Source: DASUCS01 sp041166745 (lineage in GTDB: Bacteria; Actinomycetota; Acidimicrobiia; Acidimicrobiales; JACDCH01). From it: 64,000 bases of DNA. Position numbers and translations under genes: made by a program. The notes under the pieces are model-generated. The model was not told where the DNA came from, ran no database searches, and saw only the letters and a list, made by a program, of their open reading frames with translations. This document shows, piece after piece, positions 16,352-24,301 of the stretch. The stretch lies in contig JBEEGH010000002.1 of NCBI GenBank assembly GCA_041166745.1, positions 124,001 through 188,000 on the forward strand, read 5' to 3'. Each line of letters opens with the position of its first letter. Position 1 is the first letter of the stretch.

Positions 16352-16935
16352 GACTCACCTCCGAAGCCGACGTAGTTCGCGTCGACCAGCGTTTCACGCA
16401 TCCGCCGCAAGCCGGCGCGAATGCGGCTCTTGATCGTTCCCTCGGGCTCGTGGAGCAACTCCGCCACCTCGCGATACGTGTGGCCACCGAAATACGCGAG
16501 ATGGATTGCGTCCCGCTCACCCTTCGGAAGGCCTTCCACCGCGCCGCGTACATGTTCGGCGACGGTGAGATCCCAGACCTCGTGCTCGATGTCGTAGCCC
16601 GCCTCGGCGGTGCGCAACGCGTCGCGTTCTTCGCGGCGGCGGCGCGAGGTGTCCGAGCGCAGTACGTCGACCGACCGGCTGTGGCAGTGGGCCAACAAGT
16701 AGGCCCGCAGCGAGCCTCTGTCCGAATCGAACTTCTCCGGTTGATTCCAAAGGCGGAGGAACACCTCCTGCACCAGCTCTTCCGCCCGATGGGCATCGTT
16801 GAGCAGGCGCCGGGCGAGGCCGAACACCGCGCCACCGTGGCGCCGGTAGGCCTCGGCCAAGGCTTCCTGGTGATAGCGGCTGATGCCGACCACGAGGGCG
16901 GCGTCTGACGCGGCGGTGAGATCTTCAGTCGGCAT
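16348..16935 (-). CDS. ECF RNA polymerase sigma factor (SigK/RskA pair)
   Basis: 195 residues. Region 2 (AVFGLARRLLNDAHRAEELVQEVFLRLW ... RGSLRAYLLAHCHSRSVDVLR) and region 4 (LPKGERDAIHLAYFGGHTYREVAELLHEPEGTIKSRIRAGLRRMRETL) are both complete. The short coupled gene after it encodes the RskA anti-sigma factor. The divergent gene 62 bp away encodes a cupredoxin lipoprotein followed by ferritin-like proteins, which makes these the most likely regulon members. Confidence 0.94.
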   Translation of the reverse strand: MPTEDLTAASDAALVVGISRYHQEALAEAYRRHGGAVFGLARRLLNDAHRAEELVQEVFLRLWNQPEKFDSDRGSLRAYLLAHCHSRSVDVLRSDTSRRRREERDALRTAEAGYDIEHEVWDLTVAEHVRGAVEGLPKGERDAIHLAYFGGHTYREVAELLHEPEGTIKSRIRAGLRRMRETLVDANYVGFGGES

Positions 16936-16997
16936 GGGTGCGATCGTTTCTACGGAGCCGGCGTCATCCGGGATGAGGGTGGCGGCGTACTACCCAC

Positions 16998-17366
16998 ATG
17001 CTTCGTCGACTCACTCTCATCGCCGTACTCCTCGTCGCCGCCTGCAGTTCGGGCTCGTCGTCCACCACGAGCTCATCGTCCACCAAAGGTTCGTCGAGCG
17101 CGGGCGCGGCAACCTCCGGCAGCAGCATCACCATCAAGGACTTCACGTTCTCTCCCACTCCGCTCAACGCGAAGATGGGCGACACCATCACGGTGACGAA
17201 CGACGACGGCACCGACCACGAGCTCAAGGCGAACGACGGCAGCTTCACCACCGGCCGTTTCGCGAACGGCTCGAAGTCCATCACCGTCACCAAGTCAGGC
17301 ACGGTCGCCTACCACTGCGATGTGCACGACTACATGACCGGCGTCATCCAAGTATCGGGCGCGTGA
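16998..17366 (+). CDS. Cupredoxin-like lipoprotein
   Basis: 122 residues. A lipoprotein signal (LIAVLLVAAC-S) is followed by a Ser/Thr-rich linker and a plastocyanin-like domain. ITIKDFTFSPTPLNAKMGDTITVTNDDGTDHEL gives the first copper His, and YHCDVHDYMTG gives the Cys, His and Met ligands of a type 1 copper site (C-x2-H-x2-M). It is probably a surface electron-transfer protein. It heads a three-gene set divergent from the ECF sigma/RskA pair and ends 12 bp before a ferritin-like gene. Confidence 0.9.
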   Translation: MLRRLTLIAVLLVAACSSGSSSTTSSSSTKGSSSAGAATSGSSITIKDFTFSPTPLNAKMGDTITVTNDDGTDHELKANDGSFTTGRFANGSKSITVTKSGTVAYHCDVHDYMTGVIQVSGA

Positions 17367-17378
17367 CGTAACCCTCAC

Positions 17379-18224
17379 ATGCCAAACAACCGAGCCTTGT
17401 CGGCTCTCATCGAAGAGTCGGAGGATCTGCACTCCGACGCAATGCGCACCACGAACGCAGGGTTGACCGATCTGGTCGAGCAAGGGCGAGACCGTCGCGC
17501 AAGCGGCGACGACGCCGACGTCGACGAGATCGCCGCCTACCAATCGGAGCGTTCACGACTGCTGACCAAGAGCCTGGCGGGTGCCGGGCTCGTCGGTGTC
17601 GGACTCACGCGATTGCTCGCGTCGCCAGCGTTCGCGCAGTCCTCGATGGACGTTCAGGCCGCGCAAACGGCCGCGTCGATCGAGAACCTCGCGATCGCGG
17701 TGTACACGCAAGCCGCGGGGTTGCCGTTCATGCAGAACATCCCCGACCCGGCGGGCGCAACAGTGGTCGCGTTCGTGACCAAGACCATCGAGCAGCACAC
17801 GGACCACATGAAGGCGTTCAACGCCGCGGCCGCGCAACTCGGTGGCAAGGCGCAGGACAAGCCGGATCAAGTGGTGTTCGACAGCGTGGTCACGCCGGCG
17901 TTGCCGACACTGAAGACACCGCTCGACGTCGTGAAGTTCGCCGCCGAACTCGAGCTCGTCGCAGCTGAGACGTACCTCGCGGAGATCAGCGCCGTCAGCG
18001 ACAAGACCCTGCGCAACACCTTCGCCTCGATCATGGGCGTCGAGAACCAGCACCGGGCGATCCTGCTCGCGGTCGCGGCGCTGCTCGACGCGGGCAAGCC
18101 GGAGCTCATCATGCTCGGCCCGCCCGCGGACCAGCTTCCGGCCGCCGCCGGGAGCGTCGGGTTCCCCGACACCTTCCTCAAGACCGACCAGGCCCGTCCG
18201 GCCGCCGAAGGGGCAGTCAAGTGA
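17379..18224 (+). CDS. Ferritin-like domain protein (first of two)
   Basis: 281 residues. After a soluble N-terminus of about 60 residues there is a hydrophobic segment (SLAGAGLVGVGLTRLLASPAFA) and then a ferritin-like four-helix domain. Glu and His residues recur at bundle spacing: ASIENLAIAVY, KTIEQHTDHM, ELELVAAETY, and GVENQHRAIL. The role could be metal binding, desiccation or oxidative stress; catalytic function is not known for most of this family. It is followed by a second ferritin-like gene with GTGA overlap. Confidence 0.82.
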   Translation: MPNNRALSALIEESEDLHSDAMRTTNAGLTDLVEQGRDRRASGDDADVDEIAAYQSERSRLLTKSLAGAGLVGVGLTRLLASPAFAQSSMDVQAAQTAASIENLAIAVYTQAAGLPFMQNIPDPAGATVVAFVTKTIEQHTDHMKAFNAAAAQLGGKAQDKPDQVVFDSVVTPALPTLKTPLDVVKFAAELELVAAETYLAEISAVSDKTLRNTFASIMGVENQHRAILLAVAALLDAGKPELIMLGPPADQLPAAAGSVGFPDTFLKTDQARPAAEGAVK

Positions 18225-19064
18225 CCGACAAGTCCGAGATGCAGATCACCGAACGCGAGCTCCGGGCCATGACCCGCGACCTCGACGAGATGCACCACGC
18301 CACGCTGCCGAAGATGCAGGAGGCCATCACCGAGCTGCGCGAGGGCCGGGGCACGACCCGCCGAGGGTTCCTCTTCGGGGCCTGCCATCACCGAGCTGCG
18401 CGAGGGCCGGGGCACGACCCGCCGAGGGTTCCTCTTCGGGGCCGCCGGCGTCACCGCCGGTGCGCTGCTCGTGGCCGCCTGCGGCTCCGACAAGAGCGAC
18501 AACGGCGGTGTGAGCGGTGCGGGGGTCGCCGGCAGCTCAGCGCCCAGCGGCAAGCTGACCGGCGATCTCGCGATCGCCGCGCTGGCGGCCAGCCTCGAGA
18601 ACCTGGCCGTGCAGACCTATCAAGCCGGTCTCGACGCCGCGACGATGGGCAAACTCGGCCCCGTTCCTCCCGCGGTCGCAACGTTCGCCACCACCGTGCA
18701 ACAGCAGCACAAGGATCACGCCGCGGCATGGAACAGCATCCTCACCGGAGCCGGAAAGCCGGCCGTCACCGGTGTCGACAAGACCGTGCAAGACGCCGTC
18801 GTCACGCCGGGCTTCGCCAACGTCCACAACGTCGTGGACCTGGCGACGTTCGCGCTCGGGCTCGAGGACGTCGCCGCCGCGACGTACCTCAACGGCATCC
18901 AGAACGCGATCCAAGACGTCGGCGCCATCAAGGTGGCGGGCTCGATCCAACCGATCGAGATGCAGCACGCCGCGATCTTGCACTTGGTGCTCGGGAACTA
19001 TCCGGTCCCGAACACGTTCGCCAAGATCGACGGAGCCCGCGGGCCCGACGACCTCATCGCCTGA
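18221..19064 (+). pseudogene. Ferritin-like Tat lipoprotein, frameshifted by a 61-bp tandem duplication
   Basis: The N-terminal frame (from GTG 18221) reads through AITELREGRGTTRRGFLFGA and then loses sense. The frame for the rest of the protein (SLENLAVQTYQAGL ... QHKDHAAAWN ... IEMQHAAILHLVLG) is offset by one. Removing one 61-nt repeat unit (18323-18383) restores a single frame of about 260 residues with a twin-arginine lipoprotein signal, RRGFLFGAAGVTAGALLVAAC. The encoded protein would be a paralogue of the gene before it. Either the strain is mutated here or the duplication is an assembly artefact. An internal start at 18471 could give a truncated protein without a signal peptide. Confidence 0.88.
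18323..18443. repeat. 61-bp tandem duplication inside the second ferritin-like gene
   Basis: Positions 18323-18382 and 18384-18443 are identical over 60 nt, with an extra T at 18383, so the offset is 61. Because 61 is not a multiple of three, it shifts the frame just inside the Tat signal peptide coding region. Confidence 0.97.
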
Positions 19065-19104
19065 CCCACCACCACATCAATCGGGTGGCGCCAGCTCCAC
19101 CTGC

Positions 19105-19156
19105 GTGTTCCTAGAGCGCTGGTACGACCCAGCGGTCGACGGTGCGCTCGAAGTTG
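19105..19156 (-). repeat. 52-bp palindromic intergenic element, copy 1
   Basis: The core 19114-19149 fits GAGCGC-N5-CGACC-N4-GGTCG-N5-GCGCTC exactly. The flanks show minus orientation relative to copies 2, 3 and 4 (complement of CAACTTC before the core). It sits between the convergent ferritin-like and coiled-coil genes, ending 1 bp before the latter's stop codon. Confidence 0.9.
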
Positions 19157-19157
19157 C

Positions 19158-19577
19158 CTATTGATCCGACCCCAGCAGCGCCTGCCGCAGCGTTCGCAGC
19201 TCCGCGGCGACCTGCTTCACGGAGTCGGTGATCATCTGCTCGACGCTCGCGAGCTCGGCGCGGAGGTCCGAGGTGACGGCGAGGACCATCGCGTCGTTCT
19301 GCGCGGCCAGCTCAGCGCGTTCTGCGTCGTCGTCGTCGTCGCCTTCGATCGCCTGCTGGATCACGTCGCGCACGTCCGCCAGCTGCCGAGCGAAGTCCTC
19401 GAAGGTGACGCCGAGCGCTTCAGCGAGCGCGGCCCGATCGTTGGCCGCTCCGGTCCGCAAGGCAGACACTTCGTCGAGAACCCGCTGCAGGAGACCCGGC
19501 CCGACCGTAGAACTCGCTTGGGGTGCGCTGAATTGCCACTCGCTCGGGTCTTCCGGGACATCCGATTGGGCGGTCAT
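19158..19577 (-). CDS. Hypothetical acidic coiled-coil protein
   Basis: 139 residues, soluble, no recognised family. The N-terminal 25 residues look disordered (SDVPEDPSEWQFSAPQASS). The rest is a predicted long helix with heptad-like spacing (LLQRVLDEVSALRTGAANDRAALAEAL ... LRAELASVEQMITDSVKQVAAELRTLRQAL), interrupted by an acidic DDDDDAE stretch near residue 80. It could be a scaffold or partner for the receiver-like protein encoded just upstream on the same strand, but nothing in the sequence proves that. Confidence 0.65.
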   Translation of the reverse strand: MTAQSDVPEDPSEWQFSAPQASSTVGPGLLQRVLDEVSALRTGAANDRAALAEALGVTFEDFARQLADVRDVIQQAIEGDDDDDAERAELAAQNDAMVLAVTSDLRAELASVEQMITDSVKQVAAELRTLRQALLGSDQ

Positions 19578-19615
19578 AGGAGCGTGTGAGGTTACCGGCT
19601 CTCACACCCCAGGAT

Positions 19616-20104
19616 TTACACCGCTTCGACGAGCGACGGGACGAGGTCCCAGACCGGGATGCTCACGTCGGACACCGGAATCGCTTCGGGCTCAACGATC
19701 GGATCCCGCCCGAGCTCGGACTGAATGGCCGCGATCAGTGCATCCAGCTGCAGGATGCTGCGCTTCGGGACGGAGATGATGCCCTGCCAGTTGACCGAGC
19801 GCGTCATGGCGTCGTCCGAGCAGAAGGCCACCAGCAACGCCGAGGGGCATCCGGCCTGCAGGTCCTTGATCGCATCGAGGCCCGCGCCATCCTGCATAGC
19901 GGGGTCGAATACGACCAGTTCCGCCTGACCGACGGTGGCCTTGTGCACCAGTTCGTCGATGTTCTTGGCCTCGATCACCTGGTGATAGCCCAACTTGGTC
20001 ATCGCCGCCCGCAAGAACCGCAGATTGAAGGCGCTCGTATCGCACACCACTGCCGTCGCTTGCGCGCGCGCGGCTGACCCGACCTGCGTTGCCGACACGC
20101 TCAT
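19616..20104 (-). CDS. Divergent response-regulator receiver-like protein
   Basis: 162 residues, single domain, no output domain. TAVVCDTSAFNLRFLRAAM and ELVVFDPAMQDGAGLDAIKDL resemble receiver strands 1 and 3, with a candidate acceptor Asp in VFDP and a Lys in SVPKRSIL. Only one acidic residue is visible in the first motif, so phosphorylation is uncertain. The ATG at 20104 with GAGAG upstream was chosen over the longer frame to 20248, which would collide with the divergent epimerase gene. Confidence 0.65.
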   Translation of the reverse strand: MSVSATQVGSAARAQATAVVCDTSAFNLRFLRAAMTKLGYHQVIEAKNIDELVHKATVGQAELVVFDPAMQDGAGLDAIKDLQAGCPSALLVAFCSDDAMTRSVNWQGIISVPKRSILQLDALIAAIQSELGRDPIVEPEAIPVSDVSIPVWDLVPSLVEAV

Positions 20105-20247
20105 GACGTTCTCTCGGCACCAATTGCTCACAGGTTGAGGTAAGGCGCCTGCATCAAGGCCGAATGACCCCCCTCGGCCTCGCGATGGTCTCGCGATGGT
20201 CTCGCCGGGAATGTCGTCGAGCGAAGGGCGCGGTAGACAGTCACGCA

Positions 20248-21171
20248 ATGCGTTGCCTCGTCACCGGCGGAGCCGGCTTCATCGGCTCGAACCTCGTCGA
20301 CGCCCTCGTCGCCCGGGGCGACGAGGTGTGTGTGCTCGACGACCTCTCCACGGGCCATCGCGACAACCTCAACGCCGACGCCGAGCTCGTCGAGGCCGAC
20401 ATCAGCGATGCCGCCGCTGTGCGCCGGGCGGTCGAGGGCTGCGAGGTCGTGTTCCACCAGGCGGCCCACCGGGCCGTGCTGCGCTCCGTCGAAGACCCGC
20501 TCGCCACCGACACCGCCAACGTCCACGGGTCGCTCACCGTGCTCGACGCCGCCCACCAAGCCGGCGTCCGCCGCGTTGTGTCGGCGTCGTCTTCGAGCGT
20601 CTACGGGGGTGCCGACCTCCGCCCGACCCCCGAATCCGCGCCCTTACTTCCGCGCTCTCCCTACGCCGTCACCAAACTCACCGGCGAGCACTACAGCCGG
20701 GTCTTCTCCGAGCTCCACGGCCTCGAGACGGTGTCCCTGCGCTACTTCAACGTGTACGGCCCGCGGCAGCGCCCCGACTCCATGTATGCCGCGGTGATCC
20801 CGTTGTTCATCGACGCGCTACGCAACGGACGGCCACCGACCATGCACGGCGACGGCCGGCAGAGCCGCGACTTCACCTACATCGACGATGCCGTCGCCGC
20901 CAACCTCGCGGCCGCGTCCGCGCCGGCTGACGCATGCTCGGGGAAGGCGTTCAACATCGCGTGCGGCGACGAGCACTCGCTGCTCGATCTCCTCGGCCAT
21001 CTCGGCGAGATCCTCGGCGTCGACATCGCGCCCGAACACACCGACCCGCGAGCGGGCGACGTGCGCCACTCGTGCGCCGACGTCTCGTCTGCGGCGCGCG
21101 ACTTGCGTTGGAAGGCGAACGTGAGCTTCCGCGACGGACTGGCGAGAACGGTCGCCGCGCTCACGAGCTGA
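20248..21171 (+). CDS. NAD-dependent sugar-nucleotide epimerase/dehydratase
   Basis: 307 residues, extended short-chain dehydrogenase. The N-terminal Rossmann motif GGAGFIGSN, the Asp of VLDDLSTGH binding NAD ribose, the catalytic SSVYG and YAVTK (Tyr-x3-Lys), and RYFNVYGPRQRP for the nucleotide-sugar are all present. The nearest known activities are UDP-glucose 4-epimerase or dTDP-glucose/UDP-glucuronate family enzymes; the substrate cannot be fixed. It is a single gene, divergent from the receiver-like gene. Confidence 0.9.
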   Translation: MRCLVTGGAGFIGSNLVDALVARGDEVCVLDDLSTGHRDNLNADAELVEADISDAAAVRRAVEGCEVVFHQAAHRAVLRSVEDPLATDTANVHGSLTVLDAAHQAGVRRVVSASSSSVYGGADLRPTPESAPLLPRSPYAVTKLTGEHYSRVFSELHGLETVSLRYFNVYGPRQRPDSMYAAVIPLFIDALRNGRPPTMHGDGRQSRDFTYIDDAVAANLAAASAPADACSGKAFNIACGDEHSLLDLLGHLGEILGVDIAPEHTDPRAGDVRHSCADVSSAARDLRWKANVSFRDGLARTVAALTS

Positions 21172-21208
21172 GCGCACCGCCGAAGCGGGTGAGGGCACCG
21201 CCGCTCAC

Positions 21209-21260
21209 GAACTTCGAGCGCCCGCACGATCCATCGGTCGACTCTGCGCTCGAAGAACGG
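21209..21260 (+). repeat. 52-bp palindromic intergenic element, copy 2
   Basis: The core 21216-21251 has the outer GAGCGC/GCGCTC arms and inner arms CGATC/GGTCG. One inner position is changed, which would still pair as G-U in RNA. Flanks GAACTTC and AAGAACG define plus orientation. It lies between the convergent epimerase and RTX genes. Confidence 0.88.
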
Positions 21261-21286
21261 ATAAGGGTCAAACGGTCAGGGCGGCC

Positions 21287-21679
21287 CTATTGGATCTGTG
21301 TCTCGCAACTGGCGTTGAAGGTGTCGGTACCCAGACCACCGATGCAGACGTCGGTCCCGGCGCCGCCGTTCAAGCTGTCGTTGCCGCCGCCGCCCATCAA
21401 ACAGTCGTTGCCGTTGTTCCCGCTGATGGTGTCGACCGCGGCGCCGCCCGTGATGAGCTCATTGGCCGCACCGCCGTTGATGGTGCCTGAGCCGGTGAGC
21501 TTCGTCGTCAGCGTGATCGCCGCGCATTGGGTCGGCTTGAGGTCGTTCGCTCCGATGACGCGCGTATCGTCCTCTACCTTCGTCGTGGCCACGGTGTTCG
21601 CCGCAGTTTGCGCGGTCGACGCGACGGTCAGCACGAGGGCGACGATCACGAGCGGCCACCACCGCACCCGGCGCCTCAT
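21287..21679 (-). CDS. Small secreted RTX-repeat calcium-binding protein
   Basis: 130 residues. The N-terminal signal (WWPLVIVALVLTVASTAQTAA) is followed by about 40 linker residues. Four or five glycine/aspartate nonapeptide repeats then occupy about 75-120 (GGAANELITGGAAVDTISGNNGNDCLMGGGGNDSLNGG). Two or three Cys could form disulfides. Such repeats fold into a calcium-loaded beta-roll outside the cell. The ATG overlaps the signal-peptidase stop (ATGA), so it is the last gene of that operon. Confidence 0.85.
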   Translation of the reverse strand: MRRRVRWWPLVIVALVLTVASTAQTAANTVATTKVEDDTRVIGANDLKPTQCAAITLTTKLTGSGTINGGAANELITGGAAVDTISGNNGNDCLMGGGGNDSLNGGAGTDVCIGGLGTDTFNASCETQIQ

Positions 21680-23313
21680 GCGTCGACGCGTCGACGCACT
21701 CGCAACGGCCGGTCGGGCCGAGCGGAAGGCGGAACGGGGGGTTGAGGAACGGGGCTTTGAGGTACCTCGGCTGCCTCCGTGGGGGAAGCACCGATGGCAA
21801 GCACGCGATAGCGATACACGCGGGTCCCGTCGACCACGTGGTACGCACCGACACCACCCCGGAGCATCGGAGCCCCGGTGTGGTCGGCGATTCGAGCAAG
21901 CGCGCCAATGCTCTCGACATCGATGACGAGCTCCGATGCGAGTTCGGTGGCCCGCACCGGCAGCACGTAGTTCTTGTAGCGCCGTTCGATCAGGCTGGTC
22001 TCGTCGGCGCGAGCGGTGCGTACGAGCGAGTCCAGCCACAGCCCGGCGACGACGAGAGCGAACGCAAGCGAAGCGGCGCGGAGTGCGGCGATCGACAAGG
22101 ACTGGCCGAGCACGTCGAGATGATTCTCGGTGATGCGGGGAAGGCTCAGCAGGCCCCCTTGGCTCGGGGTCAGCGCGTTGCCCCCGGGCGCGGCGAGATG
22201 CATTTCCGTCGCGTCGACCTTGAACTCCAGGCTCGGCGCGAACACGCCAGAGACGATGGCGTCGTTGCGCTGCACTTGTCGGTTGACCGACGCGTTGATC
22301 TGCACGGTGTACGCGTCCCGCTTCACACCGGTGGCGGCTTCCATGTTGGCGATGGTCGCCCGCAGGTTCTGCAGGTTCAGTTCGCCTGATGCCCGCGCCT
22401 CGCCTCCTTCGAAATGAACGGGAGCCGCGAGCTCGAGCGGATACGTCCAGCCGTCGGCGTCGCTCACCTCCGCGTTCAACGCGAGGTCACCGGTCGCGAT
22501 GACCGGGGCCAGCGACGACGCGCTGTAGCTGAAGCCGACGTCGATGCTGTCCACGAGACTGAAGAAGATCGGTTGACCCGACGTGACCGTGTCCGCCTGG
22601 TACACGGCCTCACCGCCCGGTGCCGCGCCCGTGTAGGAGAACTCGCCCCGGTCGTCGAAGGGCATGTCGCTGGTGATGTGGAGCACCGGAGACTTGGTGA
22701 ACGCAAGGGCGAGGAGACCGACACAAGCCGCGGTCGCAACGAGCAGCCGAGGATCGGTGTGACGCCACAGCGGTTGACCGCGCGGCGCCCTGGCCTTCTC
22801 GGCATCGATGCCGTTCTTGCGGCGGCGCCGGCGGCCCGTCGTCGCGATCGGGAGCGCCGCGAGCATGGCCATGGCGCCGATGCCCGGAGGCGAGGCCAGC
22901 TGCTGCACGTGCGTGCCGAGGCCGGGGACCTTCATCTCCATCTTGCCCACGAGCTCCGAAGCCGACGGGTGATCGGTGTCGACCCAGGTGTTGTTGTCAC
23001 CCTTGAAGACGAACCGATCGCCGTCGCGTCCGATGATGCGGTGCAGCACGACCGTGTGCAGCGACGCGCTGTGATAGGCGACGATGTCGCCGACTCGATA
23101 CGACGGCTGCGACCGGACGATGGCGAGATCGCCCCGATGCAACGTCGGCTCCATGCTGGTTCCGTATGTGGTGACGTACGTCGACGAGCCACCGAGTGCA
23201 GCGGGTGCGAGTGCAAGCCACAGCACGAGCCCGAGCGCGACCGCGGCGAGCGAGAAGGCACGCCGAAGCGGACTTCTGGTCAGGCTGCGCCACGGTCGCA
23301 AGAGCGTTTGCAT
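21676..23313 (-). CDS. SipW-type signal peptidase I fused to a DUF5305-like region
   Basis: 545 residues. Residues 1-160 are a type I signal peptidase with a Ser-His dyad: catalytic Ser53 in GTSMEPTLHRGD and His91 in VLHRIIGRDGDRFVFKGDNN, with His where Gram-negative enzymes have Lys. Membrane helices lie near 18-40 and about 140-160. From about 190 to 500 there is a second part with one membrane helix at each end and a beta-rich external domain, like DUF5305. The C-terminus is proline/arginine-rich. It follows two small secreted-protein genes by 13 bp, so these are the likely substrates, as in sipW-tasA loci. Confidence 0.85.
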   Translation of the reverse strand: MQTLLRPWRSLTRSPLRRAFSLAAVALGLVLWLALAPAALGGSSTYVTTYGTSMEPTLHRGDLAIVRSQPSYRVGDIVAYHSASLHTVVLHRIIGRDGDRFVFKGDNNTWVDTDHPSASELVGKMEMKVPGLGTHVQQLASPPGIGAMAMLAALPIATTGRRRRRKNGIDAEKARAPRGQPLWRHTDPRLLVATAACVGLLALAFTKSPVLHITSDMPFDDRGEFSYTGAAPGGEAVYQADTVTSGQPIFFSLVDSIDVGFSYSASSLAPVIATGDLALNAEVSDADGWTYPLELAAPVHFEGGEARASGELNLQNLRATIANMEAATGVKRDAYTVQINASVNRQVQRNDAIVSGVFAPSLEFKVDATEMHLAAPGGNALTPSQGGLLSLPRITENHLDVLGQSLSIAALRAASLAFALVVAGLWLDSLVRTARADETSLIERRYKNYVLPVRATELASELVIDVESIGALARIADHTGAPMLRGGVGAYHVVDGTRVYRYRVLAIGASPTEAAEVPQSPVPQPPVPPSARPDRPLRVRRRVDA

Positions 23314-23326
23314 CGGTGCGCCGCGA

Positions 23327-23698
23327 CTACTGCGCGATCACCACTCGAAGGTTGGTTGCCGCGACCACGGTCGCTTGCGGGCTCGTGACGTTGCACGTGA
23401 CCGCGGTGGCCACGTTCGTGCACGTGTACCAGGACCCGGCCGGGGCCAACTGCGTCTTGAGCGTCGAGCCCACGGCGGGCGTCGCATCAAGCGTGTACGT
23501 GACCGAATCGATGTTGCTCGGGGTGGTCGCGTTGAGGTTGTACTTCACCGAGCTGACGACGAATCCCGTGATCGCTCCGGTGCCATCGCCGGCTTGTGAG
23601 GCGCCGACGGTGTTCGAGTTCGTGTAAGCGTACGCACCGGCTGCCAGCGCAACCACGAGCGTCACTGCCAACAATCCTGATCGTCCTGCTGTTCTCAT
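23327..23698 (-). CDS. Small secreted protein of the SipW-linked operon (second copy)
   Basis: 123 residues. Signal peptide GLLAVTLVVALAAGAYA, then a beta-rich domain with two Cys (YTCTNVATAVTCNV). It is clearly related to the gene at 23778-24146: both share (Y/F)TxSNTV near the cleavage site, AGDG-GA-TG-V-SSV-Y-LNA-TP-N-DS-T-TLD, and YTC...TC near the end. The products may be matrix or fibre subunits like TasA or camelysin; that is inference from the neighbouring peptidase. Confidence 0.8.
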   Translation of the reverse strand: MRTAGRSGLLAVTLVVALAAGAYAYTNSNTVGASQAGDGTGAITGFVVSSVKYNLNATTPSNIDSVTYTLDATPAVGSTLKTQLAPAGSWYTCTNVATAVTCNVTSPQATVVAATNLRVVIAQ

Positions 23699-23729
23699 CT
23701 TCGCCACTCCCTCATTTCGCCGGGTATGG

Positions 23730-23759
23730 CAAGAGCGGGGCCATACGGCCCCGCTCTTG
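23730..23759 (-). terminator. Perfect 13-bp GC-rich hairpin between the two secreted-protein genes
   Basis: Arms CAAGAGCGGGGCC and GGCCCCGCTCTTG with loop ATAC. It lies 19 bp after the stop of the first secreted-protein gene and 31 bp before the ATG of the second. No T-run follows on the minus strand. It may act as an attenuator or mRNA-stabilising hairpin that makes the first subunit more abundant than the second. Confidence 0.75.
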
Positions 23760-23777
23760 TCACCGTCCTTGGTTACG

Positions 23778-24146
23778 TCAGTCTGCGACGACGACTTCGA
23801 GCGTCGTGGCCGGCTGCACGGTGGCTTGGGGACTCGTGGTCGCGCACGTCACCGCAACGGTGACCGCGCTGCACGTGTACCAGTTGCCATCGATCTTCGT
23901 CTTGATCGTCGAGCCGGCGACCGGCGCCGAATCGAGCGTGAACGTGATCGAATCGAGGTTCGTCGGGGTGCTGGCATTGAGGCCGTAGTGAACGCTGCTC
24001 GCCACGTAACCGGTGACCGCACCCGAGCCGTCGCCGGCCTTGGTGGCGGGCACGGTGTTCGACGCGGTGAACGCGAAACCAGCCACACCAATCGCTCCTG
24101 CAATCACTGCACCGCCGAGCATGACCCGGCTGCGGAACTGCTTCAT
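23778..24146 (-). CDS. Small secreted protein of the SipW-linked operon (first copy)
   Basis: 122 residues. Signal peptide RVMLGGAVIAGAIGVAGFAFTAS, then a beta-rich domain with two Cys (WYTCSAVTVAVTCATT) similar to the next gene. The ATG at 24146 is fixed by a strong GGAGGG ribosome site. It is the promoter-proximal gene of the four-gene operon with the second secreted protein, the signal peptidase and the RTX protein. The signal region resembles SipW-dependent signal peptides of the TasA family, but no family domain could be confirmed by eye. Confidence 0.8.
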   Translation of the reverse strand: MKQFRSRVMLGGAVIAGAIGVAGFAFTASNTVPATKAGDGSGAVTGYVASSVHYGLNASTPTNLDSITFTLDSAPVAGSTIKTKIDGNWYTCSAVTVAVTCATTSPQATVQPATTLEVVVAD

Positions 24147-24301
24147 GACATCCCTCCTCGGGATCAAGCGCCCGCGGGTGCGGGATTGGTTGGATGTTTC
24201 GGCGTTCTGGAAATTTCCTTGATGGACTTCTGCCCCAAAGGGGCGCGTTCGCGCTAGAACCATCCCAATCCGCTAGTACGTCCGTGACCCAGAGGAACTA
24301 G

